Below the pieces are notes generated by a model that was given only the letters and a program-made list of their open reading frames with translations, searched no databases and had not been told where the DNA came from. This document shows, in pieces, positions 20,225 to 28,317 of a stretch of DNA of 30,405 nucleotides. Every line of letters begins with the position of its first letter. Position 1 is the stretch's first letter. Source of the stretch: a virus; IMG/VR virus record IMGVR_UViG_3300038701_002509, positions 1 to 30,405 of that record; one strand, written 5' to 3'. The position numbers and the translations under genes are program-made.

Positions 20225-22288
20225 GTGTTCGGCGTTGAGTACGTGGTGAGGCTGATAGATCGGGCTACCGCGCCCGCTCGTCGCATCACGGACAACTTCG
20301 CCGACATCAACAATGCGGTGTCGAGCTTCGACAAGGCGAACAAGACCGCCGCGAAGATCGATGCGATCGCCGACAAGTTCGACAACATGGGGAAGATGGG
20401 GCGGAGGGCGGTCGAGGGGCCGCTCTCGGTCGCAGCGTCCCTCGAGGAGCAGCTCTCGGTCGTTCAGGCGAAGAGCGGAGCCACGGCCGAGCAGCTCAAT
20501 CAGATCAAGGCCAGAGCGCGCGAGCTCGGCGCGAACACCAAGCACAGCGCACTCGAGGCGGCCGGCGGCTTCGAGGTCCTCTCGGCGGCCGGCCTCGGGG
20601 TCGAGGAGCAGCTCAACACCATCGACCCCGTGTTGACCCTCGCCACGGCGGGGTTTGTGAAGATCGACAAGGCGGCCAAGCTCAACACCGACACGCTCGG
20701 GGCGTGGGGGCTCGGCGTCGAGCATGCGGCGATGGTCACCGATCAGCTCGTCGGAGCTGCGAACACGTCAAAGCAGACGATGGAGACCCTCGGGCAGTCG
20801 CTCAAGTATGCCGGTCCGGCGGCGAGCGAGGCCGGTGCGGGGATTGCCGAGGTGCTCGCGATGCAAGGCCAGCTCGCGAGGTTCGGCGTTACGGGGGGGC
20901 AGGCCGGGCGAGGCCTGCGGGCGATGTTCAAGCGCCTGCAGGACCCCACCAAGACCGGCAAGAAGATGCTTCGGCGCCTGCATGTCGAGACGCTCGACGG
21001 CGACGGAAACCTGCGCAGCATGGGCGACATTCTCGCCGACCTTGATCGATCACTCGACGCGAAGTTCGGCAAGGGCAAGGGGGGAGGCAAGCGCAAGCGG
21101 ATCATGGGCGAGCTCTTCGGCTCCGCAGGGGCCGACTCTGCGGCGAAGCTGATGGGTTCCGCGGTAGATGGCTCGCTGCAGAAGATGGTCGCGGACATCG
21201 AGAGCTACGACGCGAAGGCGGCTGCAGCTCTCGCCGGAGCGAACACCAAAGGTGCGATGGCGGAGGCCAAGAGCGCCTTTGAAGAGCTGCAGATCGTGGC
21301 CGGCGACGAGCTCCTGCCCACGGCAACCGAGCTGCTCAAGACCTTCACGGGCCTCGCCAGGGCTACCGGCGCGTGGGCGCAGAAGAACACAGGGCTGGTG
21401 CGCACGGTGATGCTCCTCGCCGGAGGGCTCGCGCTGATCGGCGCCGTCATGGCTCCGGTGTTGAAGGGTGTAGCCGTCATGGTGAGGATCGCCCCCTACA
21501 TCAAGACGGCTTTCGCGACGCTGAGGACCGGCGTGCTGCTCCTCTCGGCCTCCTTCCGTACCCTCGCCGCCTCGCTCTTCGCCAACCCGATCACGTGGGT
21601 TGTGGCGGGGATCGTCGCGCTGATCGCCGCGGGCTATCTGCTCTGGCGCAACTGGGATCAGGTGGGTGAGTTCTTCCGTGGTCTCTGGGATCGGATGCCG
21701 GGGCCCGTGCAGTCGGCGCTCCGGCTGATCACCGCGCCGATACGGATGCTCGTCGCCGGGGCCCGGTGGCTCGGCGAGAACTGGGGCGAGGTGTGGGGCT
21801 GGATCCGCGAGACCGTCGGCGGTGTGGCGCTCTACCTCGGCGCAAGGTTTGAGCAGCTCACCGGATATCCCGCCGACATCCTCGCGGTGTGGCGCCCGAT
21901 CGGGGAGTTCTTCTCCGAACTGTGGGAGGGGATCGCCTCGACCGTGACGGAGTCGCTCGGCGAGATCGTTCGCATGTTCGTCCGCGTCGGTGAAGAGATC
22001 GAGGACTTCGAGCGCAGCGTGCCGGAGTGGATGACCGGACGCGATCGCGTCGTCGCGGGCGGGGCCTTCGAGCAGGCGCGGGCGATCCAGGCGGCGGCGA
22101 ACGGCGGCGGCTACTCACCTCAGCAGCTCGCCGAGGGCGCGAGCGGCCTCGCCTCGACCTTCGGCGGATCGTTGCGGATCACCCTCGCGAGCGAGGACGG
22201 GAGCACGCCGACGATCGCCTCGAGCGAGTCGAACACGGGCGGCAACTCTGGGATCACGCTCGACACCGGCTATCAGGGGGCTGCATGA
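20225..22288 (+). CDS. Tail tape measure protein
   Basis: The product has 687 residues and starts at GTG 20225, adjacent to the chaperone extension stop. The N-terminal 330 residues (RITDNFADINNAVSSFDKANKTAAKI..., LEEQLSVVQAKSGATAEQLNQIKARARELGANTKHSALEAAGGFEVLSAAG...) are the TP901-type tape measure domain. Two hydrophobic segments (about 395-425 and 451-475) would insert in the host membrane. The C-terminal part has further amphipathic helices (GLWDRMPGPVQSALRLI). By the usual rule of about 0.15 nm per residue, the tail would be near 100 nm. The ATGA overlap with the next gene supports co-translation. Confidence 0.9.
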   Translation: MFGVEYVVRLIDRATAPARRITDNFADINNAVSSFDKANKTAAKIDAIADKFDNMGKMGRRAVEGPLSVAASLEEQLSVVQAKSGATAEQLNQIKARARELGANTKHSALEAAGGFEVLSAAGLGVEEQLNTIDPVLTLATAGFVKIDKAAKLNTDTLGAWGLGVEHAAMVTDQLVGAANTSKQTMETLGQSLKYAGPAASEAGAGIAEVLAMQGQLARFGVTGGQAGRGLRAMFKRLQDPTKTGKKMLRRLHVETLDGDGNLRSMGDILADLDRSLDAKFGKGKGGGKRKRIMGELFGSAGADSAAKLMGSAVDGSLQKMVADIESYDAKAAAALAGANTKGAMAEAKSAFEELQIVAGDELLPTATELLKTFTGLARATGAWAQKNTGLVRTVMLLAGGLALIGAVMAPVLKGVAVMVRIAPYIKTAFATLRTGVLLLSASFRTLAASLFANPITWVVAGIVALIAAGYLLWRNWDQVGEFFRGLWDRMPGPVQSALRLITAPIRMLVAGARWLGENWGEVWGWIRETVGGVALYLGARFEQLTGYPADILAVWRPIGEFFSELWEGIASTVTESLGEIVRMFVRVGEEIEDFERSVPEWMTGRDRVVAGGAFEQARAIQAAANGGGYSPQQLAEGASGLASTFGGSLRITLASEDGSTPTIASSESNTGGNSGITLDTGYQGAA

Positions 22289-23532
22289 GCTACCGCGAGA
22301 GACATCGGCAGGCGGAGCTCGGCGGAATCCCTCTGCTCGTGCGGAAGATCGAGGAGGTTGTCGGTCGGCGCACGACGTCGGTCGAGTATCCAGACCGCGA
22401 TCGCCCCTCCTCTCAGGACCACGGGCGGATGGCGAAGCGATGGACGGTCTCGATCGTCGTCGTCGGCGAGAACTACGACCTCGACCTCGCCGCGCTGCGC
22501 ACCCTCGCGGAGACCAAGGGGCCTCACCGCTGGATCCACCCGCTCACGGGCGAGCTGCAGGTAGCGCTCGAGGGCGGCCTGCGCTCGTCTCTGGACTACG
22601 GCGCGATCGGGCAGAGCGAGATCAACTTTCAGATCGTCGAGAGTGGCGACGACGAGGCGCAGCTCGTCGTCCTTCCCCAGACCGGCGCCGAGCTGATCGA
22701 CGCGGCCGACGCGATGGGCGTCGCGGTAGGGCTCAACCTCGCAGAGGAGCTCTCGGTCTCCTCCGGGGGCACCGCATGGGCGCGAGCGAATGCGCAGATC
22801 CTCTCGGCTGGTGTTCAGGCCGGTGTTCTCTCGGCGCAGGTGTCGGCGCTCGCCAACAAGCCGAGCTCGGCCGCGGTGTTGATCCGCGGGTTCCAGGAGA
22901 CGGCGAGCGATCTCGTCGCGTCGCCCGTCGATCTCGTCGCGTCGGTCCGCGAGCTCTCGGCCGCGATCTTCGGCCCCGTAGCGGACGCAGAGACCGCCGA
23001 GGTCGACGAGACAGGCGAGGTTGATGTCGTCGCCGCGGGCGCAAGGGCGCGGGCGCTTGTGGGGGCTATGAGGGCCGCCACGGAGTGGACCCCGCCGGAA
23101 CAGGGCGAGCCGAGCGACGCCGAGGAGGTGAACAACGACGGCGCGATCGAGCAGATGATCGCGCTCGCCAACGTCGCCGAGGTGGTCACGGTCCTGTCAC
23201 TCCTCACGCTCGACGCGGCCGACACGGCCGTCGACGTTCTCGAAGCTGTGAGCGCGGCGATCGACGAGCAGCTCGAGGCGCCGTGGACCGGCGACGAGCT
23301 GTATAACGCGGCCGTCGACCTCAAAGCCGCGACCTCGGCGCACTTCCGCGACCTCGCAGGCAGGCTCCCGTCGGTCACCAGCTACACGCCGGCCGACACC
23401 GTGCCGGCCTTCCTCCTGGCCTTCCGTCTCTATGGCGACGTCGAGCGCGAGCCCGAGATCGTGGCTCGCAACACCGTGCAGGATCCGGCCCGCGTTCCGG
23501 CGGGGAGAGAGCTGCAGGTGCTAGGTGCCTAG
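22285..23532 (+). CDS. DNA circularisation/tail protein (Mu N-like)
   Basis: The product is 415 residues from ATG 22285, in an ATGA overlap with the tape measure stop. The N-terminal 130 residues (SYRERHRQAELGGIPLLVRKIEEVVGRRTTSVEYPDRDRPSSQDHGRMAKRWTVSIVVVGENY) show the DNA_circ_N pattern of Mu gpN: FxGvpF...GRR...EfPxRd.p...D.Gr..r.fxi...v.G.dY. The rest is a long Ala/Glu-rich helical region. Despite the family name, Mu gpN is a tail/baseplate protein near the tube end. Position between TMP and the P-like gene matches Mu. Confidence 0.85.
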   Translation: MSYRERHRQAELGGIPLLVRKIEEVVGRRTTSVEYPDRDRPSSQDHGRMAKRWTVSIVVVGENYDLDLAALRTLAETKGPHRWIHPLTGELQVALEGGLRSSLDYGAIGQSEINFQIVESGDDEAQLVVLPQTGAELIDAADAMGVAVGLNLAEELSVSSGGTAWARANAQILSAGVQAGVLSAQVSALANKPSSAAVLIRGFQETASDLVASPVDLVASVRELSAAIFGPVADAETAEVDETGEVDVVAAGARARALVGAMRAATEWTPPEQGEPSDAEEVNNDGAIEQMIALANVAEVVTVLSLLTLDAADTAVDVLEAVSAAIDEQLEAPWTGDELYNAAVDLKAATSAHFRDLAGRLPSVTSYTPADTVPAFLLAFRLYGDVEREPEIVARNTVQDPARVPAGRELQVLGA

Positions 23533-24589
23533 GGTCACAACGGTGTTCGGCGGGAAGAGGCTCGAGGGATGGACCTCGATCACCGTGAAGAGCTCGCTCG
23601 ACGAGGGCGCGGACTCGTTCGAGGTGGGGATCACGAGCAAGCTCGCGGGGAGCCGCGACGCGCTCCTCGTCGCGGACGGTATGCCCGCGGTGGTCGAGGT
23701 CGACGGCCAACCCATGATCACGGGCTGGATCAACGGCATGAGGCGATCGACGATCGCGACCTCGAGGTCGATCACCGTTGCGGGGAGGAGCTCGGCCGGC
23801 GACCTGATCGACTGCTCCGTTACGACTCGCACGACGTGGCGCAAGCGGCCGGCGTCGGAGATCGCGACGCAGCTCTGCGCGCCCTACGGGATCCCGGCCG
23901 CGATCGAGGTGCCGGCCGACGACCCCCTGCCCTCCTTCCGCACGCAGACCGGCGAGAAGGTCTTCGACGCGCTCAAGCGCCTGGGGAGCGAGCTCGGCGG
24001 GCGGTGGATCTCCCGGCGCGACGGCGGGATCCGCCTGATCCGCTCGATCGGGACAAAGCGCGCCCGCGCCGTGATCGCCCGCGGCTACAACGTCGTCGCC
24101 TCCAGCCTCACAGAGCGCAGCGACGAGCGTTTTAGCTCGTACTACTTCCGATCGCAGCTCGCGACGAGCGACGGCCTGAACGGCGACGACGCGGCCAACC
24201 TCGAGAGGAGGGTCGACGACGCGGGGGTCGCTCGTCACCGGCCCCTGCTCCTGCAGGCCGACGGCCAGGGCGGCGCGAAGGCGCTGCAGCGCATGGCCGA
24301 GTGGGAGCGCACGACGAGGGCGGGGTCGTCGGTGTCCGCCTCCTACACGATCATCGACCCGGCCGACGCCTTCCGCACGTGGGAGTCCTCGGCGGGCGTG
24401 CTCTGGGCTCCTGGGATCCTCGTCGACGTCGACGACGACCTCGAGGGCGCTACGGGGACATGGGCGGTGCGTACGGTCTCGCTTCATCGTCGGGGCGACC
24501 GCATCGCCGCCGATCTCGAGCTGTGTCACCCGGACGCGCTCACGCTCGAGCCGCCAAAGCCGAGGAAGGCGGGCGAGGCCCTATGGTGA
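23525..24589 (+). CDS. Baseplate hub protein (Mu P / gp44-like)
   Basis: The product has 354 residues from GTG 23525, which overlaps the end of the N-like gene. VFGGKRLEGWTSITVKSSLDEGADSFEVGITSK (about 6-38), then VEVDGQPMITGWINGMRRSTIATSRSITVAGRSSAGDLIDCSV (about 56-98), are characteristic of the Mu gpP/gp44 hub family. This is similar to P2 gpD and T4 gp27: G.....W.....r.i...a..F.l......, G..v..Gyi......y......i.v.GRs...DLvD. The hub would connect tube and spike. The next gene starts at the last codons. Confidence 0.88.
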   Translation: MPRVTTVFGGKRLEGWTSITVKSSLDEGADSFEVGITSKLAGSRDALLVADGMPAVVEVDGQPMITGWINGMRRSTIATSRSITVAGRSSAGDLIDCSVTTRTTWRKRPASEIATQLCAPYGIPAAIEVPADDPLPSFRTQTGEKVFDALKRLGSELGGRWISRRDGGIRLIRSIGTKRARAVIARGYNVVASSLTERSDERFSSYYFRSQLATSDGLNGDDAANLERRVDDAGVARHRPLLLQADGQGGAKALQRMAEWERTTRAGSSVSASYTIIDPADAFRTWESSAGVLWAPGILVDVDDDLEGATGTWAVRTVSLHRRGDRIAADLELCHPDALTLEPPKPRKAGEALW

Positions 24590-25236
24590 GCCCGATCCGG
24601 AGAATGCTCGAACCCCTCGAGCGACGCGTCCGGGGCATGGTCCGGCGCTTCGTCCTCGCGTCGCTCTCCGACGACGGCGCCGCGGCGGTGACCGGCAAGG
24701 GGCTCGCCGAGGACTTCGACGGCGCCGAGCTCCTCGAGCAATACGGGTTCACGTCGCGGCCGGAGTCCGGCGCCGACGGCGTGAGCTTCGCCGTCAACGG
24801 GAATCAGGACAACACGGTGGCCTTTGTCTACGACAGGCGCCACCGGCCGAAGGGGCTCGAGGGGGGCGACGCCTGCATGTACTCAAAGGGCGGCAACAAG
24901 ATCACCGTCGCCGCCGACGAGACGATTACGATCGAGAATGAGAGCGGCGCACGGATCACAATGACGCCGGCCGGGAACGTAGAGATCGAGGCGGTCGCAT
25001 CGATCAAGCTCGACGGCGACACGACGCTCGCCCTAAACCCCGACCTAAAAGCCTACTCGGGAGCGCTGGCGGGGTTCTGGGGGACGTTTGTGACGTGGGC
25101 GACGGCCGCAACGGGTGTGTGGGCTGACGACTTGATCGAGCTCAAGGGCCAAGTCTCTGTACCAGCGGGGACCGCTCTAACGACGCTGGTCCCCCAGATC
25201 GCGGCCACACCAGGCGCCGCGAAGGGGAAGGGGTAG
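24583..25236 (+). CDS. Baseplate spike/assembly protein (Mu gp45-like)
   Basis: The product has 217 residues from ATG 24583, or from the adjacent GTG 24586 that overlaps the hub stop. The region AEDFDGAELLEQYGFTSRPESGADGVSFAVNGNQDNTVAFVYDRRHRPKGLEGGDACMYSKGGNKITVAADETITIENESGARITMTPAGNVEIEA matches Mu gp45: ev.....E...pYGf.s.P..Gae.l.....G...n.v.....d.r.RP..l..Ge...Y...G. The spike-like C-terminus is rich in short strands. It is the membrane-piercing tip in Mu-like phages. No clear HxH iron motif is visible at the C-terminus, unlike classic spikes. Confidence 0.88.
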   Translation: MVSPIRRMLEPLERRVRGMVRRFVLASLSDDGAAAVTGKGLAEDFDGAELLEQYGFTSRPESGADGVSFAVNGNQDNTVAFVYDRRHRPKGLEGGDACMYSKGGNKITVAADETITIENESGARITMTPAGNVEIEAVASIKLDGDTTLALNPDLKAYSGALAGFWGTFVTWATAATGVWADDLIELKGQVSVPAGTALTTLVPQIAATPGAAKGKG

Positions 25237-25239
25237 GAC

Positions 25240-25698
25240 GTGCTCGCTCTACGTTGGGATGACGCCGAAGGGCACGCGCAGCTCGTCGAAGGCGACGCGG
25301 GCCTCGTCGAAGACTACGGCCTCGAGACATCGGTGCTCGTCTCGCTCTTCACCGATCGCCGGGTGAGCGAGGTCGAGGCCGAGCGCGTGCCGGGCGGAGA
25401 TCGCCGCGGATGGTGGGCGGACAGCGAATCCCTGCGCCTCGAGGGCGACGCCTCGCCGGTGATCGGCTCGCGGCTTTGGCTGCTCCAGGGTCGGCCGTTC
25501 ACGGATGCCGCCCCCGTGGTCGCTGAGGAGTACATCCGCGAGGCGCTCGCGTGGATGGTCGAGGCCGGCGCCGTCGGAAAGATCGACGTGACGGCGGTCG
25601 TGCTCTCGCCGCGACGGCTCGGCCTCGGGGTCACGCTCTACCGGCCCCGCGATGACAAGTCGATCGCCTTCCGCAAGCTCTGGGAAATGACCGTCTAA
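25240..25698 (+). CDS. Baseplate wedge protein (Mu gp46-like)
   Basis: The product has 152 residues and starts at GTG 25240, three bases after the gp45 stop. LETSVLVSLFTDRRVSEVEAERVPGGDRRGWWADSE (about 28-63) shows the gp46 pattern: L.tav...LfTD.ra..dd...g....RGwWgd. Then GSRLWLLQGRPFTDA fits GSRLWLL.R.K. The protein resembles T4 gp25 in role, joining sheath and baseplate. The gp47-like gene follows after one base. Confidence 0.88.
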   Translation: MLALRWDDAEGHAQLVEGDAGLVEDYGLETSVLVSLFTDRRVSEVEAERVPGGDRRGWWADSESLRLEGDASPVIGSRLWLLQGRPFTDAAPVVAEEYIREALAWMVEAGAVGKIDVTAVVLSPRRLGLGVTLYRPRDDKSIAFRKLWEMTV

Positions 25699-25699
25699 A

Positions 25700-26791
25700 A
25701 TGCCCTGGTATCGCCCACCTCTCAAGACCTTGATCAAGCGCGTCGTCTCCGATGTAGAGACCCGCCTCGAGTCGCAGGCCGCACGCCTGCGGCCCCACGT
25801 CGAGAACGCGCTCGCTCGCGCCATGGCTGGCGTGTCGCATGGCCTGCACGGGGCGATCGCCTATCTCGCCACACAGGTGATCTGGGATCGCTGTGACGAC
25901 GAGTTCCTCGTGCGGTGGGCGTCGATCTTCGGTGTCTACCGCAACCCCGCAGTGCGAGCCGAGGGCGACACGATCCTGATCACCGGCACGCCCGGCACCC
26001 TGATCCCCGCCGGCACGCGATGGGCTCGCGACGATGGGATCGAGTTCGAGGTCGCGGCGGCGACGATCCTATCGCAGAGCCCCGAGAACATCTCGATCAA
26101 CGCGGTCGAGGCCGGCTCGGCGGCTAACGGTCCCGTCGGCCTGGCGGCCTCGCTCACGGCGCCGATCGCCGGCATCGACTCGAAAGGGTCGCTGTCGGTC
26201 GTCGACAGCGGCCGCGACGAGGAGACCTTCGACAGCCTGCGCGCTCGCTTCCTCCAGCGCCTGCGCAACCCACCAGCCGGCGGCGGGCCGGGGGACTACA
26301 TCCGATGGGCCAAGGCGAGCTCGTCGCCGACGCCTACCCGGGTGTGGGAGGGCGGCAAGGTGCCTAAGCCCGGCTGGGTGACGCTGTGGATGGTCGACGA
26401 CTGCAAAGTCGCGCCCGCGATCGGGATGGGGGATATCGAGCGTGCGCAAGTGCTGGAGCACATTGAGACCCTGGCGCCGCTCCACATGCACGACCGGATC
26501 GTCGTCGAGACGCCGACGCTCACAGCGTTTCCGGTCGAGGTGGCGATCTCCCCGTTCACGCCGACGATGGTCGCCGCGGTAGAGAAGGCGGTCGACGAGG
26601 AGGTGCGCCGCCGAGCTGAGACCGGCGAGGGTGGTCGCGTGTTCCGCAAGGGCTGGCTCGAGACCGCTTGCGGCAAGGTTCCAGGGCTGCGGTATCACGT
26701 GATGACGGTCCCCGCTGGGGATACGGTGTTCGCAGAGGGGGAGATACCGGTTCACGTAACCGCAAACGATCTAGCTGTGACGCAGGCCTAG
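25700..26791 (+). CDS. Baseplate J-like protein (Mu gp47-like)
   Basis: The product has 363 residues with ATG 25700. MPWYRPPLKTLIKRVVSDVETRL at the start, then VIWDRCDDEFLVRWASIFGVYRNPAVRAEGDTILITGTPGTLIPAGTRWARDDGIEFEV and GPVGLAASLTAPIAGIDSKGSLSVVDSGRDEETFDSLRARFLQRLRNPPAGGGPGDYIRWA, are classic baseplate_J (Mu gp47) stretches. DEexxxRxxxxxxxxxxGxxxxYxxWA is the hallmark. It forms the baseplate wedge. Its last codon TAG (26789-26791) overlaps head to head with the stop of the minus-strand accessory gene in the palindrome CTAG. Confidence 0.9.
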   Translation: MPWYRPPLKTLIKRVVSDVETRLESQAARLRPHVENALARAMAGVSHGLHGAIAYLATQVIWDRCDDEFLVRWASIFGVYRNPAVRAEGDTILITGTPGTLIPAGTRWARDDGIEFEVAAATILSQSPENISINAVEAGSAANGPVGLAASLTAPIAGIDSKGSLSVVDSGRDEETFDSLRARFLQRLRNPPAGGGPGDYIRWAKASSSPTPTRVWEGGKVPKPGWVTLWMVDDCKVAPAIGMGDIERAQVLEHIETLAPLHMHDRIVVETPTLTAFPVEVAISPFTPTMVAAVEKAVDEEVRRRAETGEGGRVFRKGWLETACGKVPGLRYHVMTVPAGDTVFAEGEIPVHVTANDLAVTQA

Positions 26792-27834
26792 TCGAACGAC
26801 TCGAACACGACACGCTCCCATGTGTCGCCGTCCCCGCTCATGAAGTAGTCACCACATCGACACCCCGTCTTTGCGAGCGAGTCGCTGTCGATCGTCCACG
26901 AGGCGCGAGGGACGTCGGTGTCAAAGCCGGTGATCGTCATGTCGCAACCGCTGTCACCATCGAACGGGGCCAGCGCGCCCGGCAGGAAGCCCCAGCCAAG
27001 CGGGCTACGGTACCACTTCGAGCCGTTCGCGTCGTGCGTCGCACCGATTGGTGTCAGCTCGAGCACCTCCGCCCTCGGGGCGTGGGCGATGGCCCGGATC
27101 GTCGTCGAGCCCACCTTGCGGCAGGCGAGCGCGAGGTGATCGCCGCTGCAGGCCTCGACGATGTCGCTGTATGGATCGGTCGCGTTGTAGGGGGTGCTAA
27201 AGCACTCCTCCCACTTCACGAGGGCGCCCTCGTCGACGTCGACGGCAGGCCCGAAGCTCTCCCATCGCTTCGGCGTGCAGTCGTCGTCACACAGCTCCCC
27301 GCCGTCGCAGTCCTCCTCGCCGTTGATGATCCCGTCGCCGCAGCTCGCGGCCTTGCACGTCGTCAAGCAATCGTCGCTGTCGTCGGCGTTTCCGTCGTCG
27401 CACTCCTCGCCGGCCGCTTCGTTGGCGTAGCCGTCCCCGCAGGCGGGCAAGCTGCAGTCGGCATCGCACAGGACCGTGTCCTCGCCGTCGTCGCACTCCT
27501 CGGGCTCCTCGGCGAAGCCGTCCCCGCAGACCGGCCCTCCGGTTGTCGTTGGGTCTCCGGTCGATGTGCTCGACGTCGTCGGATCGCCTGTCGTTGTCGG
27601 GTCGTCGGTCGTCGAGCTCGTCGAGCCCGTCGTCGGATCGCCTGTCGTTGTCGGGTCGTCGGTCGTCGAGCCCGTCGTCGTCGAGCCTGTCGTCGGCGCC
27701 TCGGTCGTCGAGCCCGTCGTCGTCCCCTCCTCAGTCGTGCCGGTGTGGCCGAGCCCCTCCGTAGGGCCGTCGGTGTCGCCCGTAGGCGGTTCGCAGGCGA
27801 GAACAGCGGCGAGGAGCACTAGGCGGCGCATCAT
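26788..27834 (-). CDS. Myxobacterial-type Cys-rich lipoprotein (accessory gene, moron)
   Basis: This 348-residue protein is transcribed against all its neighbours. The ATG at 27834 gives MMRRLVLLAAVLACEPPTG, a lipoprotein signal with LAC as the modified Cys. Residues about 20-100 form a Thr/Ser/Gly/Asp/Pro linker (TTTGSTTEAPTTGS...). Residues about 101-190 hold three Cys-rich units of the CGDG...EECDDGN...C...C type known from myxobacteria. The C-terminal 150 residues (for example LALACRKVGSTTIRAIAHAPRAEVLEL, GSKWYRSPLGWGFL, GCDMTITG, CRCGDYF) form a domain of unknown function. It is anchored to a membrane and exported, so it is not a virion part. It probably alters the lysogen surface. Its stop overlaps the gp47-like stop by CTAG. 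Confidence 0.85.
   Translation of the reverse strand: MMRRLVLLAAVLACEPPTGDTDGPTEGLGHTGTTEEGTTTGSTTEAPTTGSTTTGSTTDDPTTTGDPTTGSTSSTTDDPTTTGDPTTSSTSTGDPTTTGGPVCGDGFAEEPEECDDGEDTVLCDADCSLPACGDGYANEAAGEECDDGNADDSDDCLTTCKAASCGDGIINGEEDCDGGELCDDDCTPKRWESFGPAVDVDEGALVKWEECFSTPYNATDPYSDIVEACSGDHLALACRKVGSTTIRAIAHAPRAEVLELTPIGATHDANGSKWYRSPLGWGFLPGALAPFDGDSGCDMTITGFDTDVPRASWTIDSDSLAKTGCRCGDYFMSGDGDTWERVVFESFD
27575..27671. repeat. 43-bp perfect direct repeat in the lipoprotein linker
   Basis: The 43-bp sequences at 27575-27617 and 27629-27671 are identical and 54 bp apart, which is 18 codons. They encode the same TTDDPTTTGDPTTGS-type linker segment. Perfect identity indicates recent duplication, and in-frame repeat loss or gain could vary the linker length. 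Confidence 0.9.
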
Positions 27835-27890
27835 GTGAGCCTGGGTATCACGCGAGATCGCGCAGGCCAAGCCGCGGAGATCTCGGCCAG

Positions 27891-27931
27891 ACTTCCGCCG
27901 TAACGCTCCGCGCGAGTAGCGTGCGGCGCAG
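27891..27931 (+). promoter_or_regulatory. Late promoter-like motif, copy E (leaderless), before the tail fibre block
   Basis: ACTTC (27891-27895), 4 bases, GTAAC (27900-27904), 12 bases, TAGCGT (27917-27922), then 8 bases to GTG 27931. It lies in the 96-base gap between the minus-strand lipoprotein gene and the rightward fibre block, which restarts transcription after the inserted gene. No Shine-Dalgarno sequence is seen. Confidence 0.75.
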
Positions 27932-28317
27932 TGTCCGGACTCACTCTCTACAGCCTCGAGCAGCGGATCACGGGCACCTTGTACGCCGCGCTCTACACGT
28001 CCGCGCCGAGCTACAGCGCGGGCGGGACAGAGGCGACGTTCTCGGGTTATGCGCGTGTCGCACACGCCGCGTGGGTGACGGTCGAGACGGCTCCAGAGTT
28101 CGCGGAGGTGCGGAACAACGGCGCGATCGAGTGGCCTGCCGCCGCCGAGGGGGTCAAAGACCTGGTGGCGTGGGGGCTCTTCGACGCCGAGGTCGGCGGC
28201 AACCTCCTCGCGTGGGGGCTCTTCGTCGACGGCAACGGCGTCCCCGCCCCCTTCTCGATCGACTCTGGGGATCAGGCTCGGATCATCGATCAGGACCTCA
28301 GGATCCGGGCGCGGTAG
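27931..28317 (+). CDS. Small distal tail protein, fibre-associated
   Basis: The product has 128 residues from GTG 27931, eight bases behind promoter-like copy E. GTLYAALYTSAPSYSAGGTEATFSGYARVAHA (about 15-46) and the following NNGAIEWPAAAEGVKDLVAWGLFDAEVGGNLLAWGLF (about 62-98) match a common family of small phage tail proteins. The pattern is LY.ALYT.aP...gggtE.sg.gYaR..., f....G.v..wglfda..gGnlL..g.l. Such proteins occur next to tail fibres, probably as adaptors or bases. It is directly followed by the gp48-like gene with no gap. Confidence 0.7.
   Translation: MSGLTLYSLEQRITGTLYAALYTSAPSYSAGGTEATFSGYARVAHAAWVTVETAPEFAEVRNNGAIEWPAAAEGVKDLVAWGLFDAEVGGNLLAWGLFVDGNGVPAPFSIDSGDQARIIDQDLRIRAR

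Noticed and set aside
23375-24529. Minus-strand open frame (384 codons) opposite the baseplate hub gene
   Set aside because: Mirror of the hub gene with biased composition and no recognisable domain.
26748-26780. Apparent sixth late motif (GTAAC followed by TAGC) at the end of the gp47-like gene
   Set aside because: No ACTTC element, 11-base spacing and TAGCTG instead of TAGCGT, with no start codon behind it.
27575-27671. 43-bp repeats considered as a CRISPR-like array
   Set aside because: Only two copies, 11 bp between them, inside a coding linker; no array, spacers or cas genes.
27197-27840. Plus-strand frames rich in Ser/Val/Pro opposite the lipoprotein linker
   Set aside because: They are the complement of the Thr/Ser/Gly repeat; the minus strand gives a lipoprotein signal, Cys repeats and a coherent fold order.
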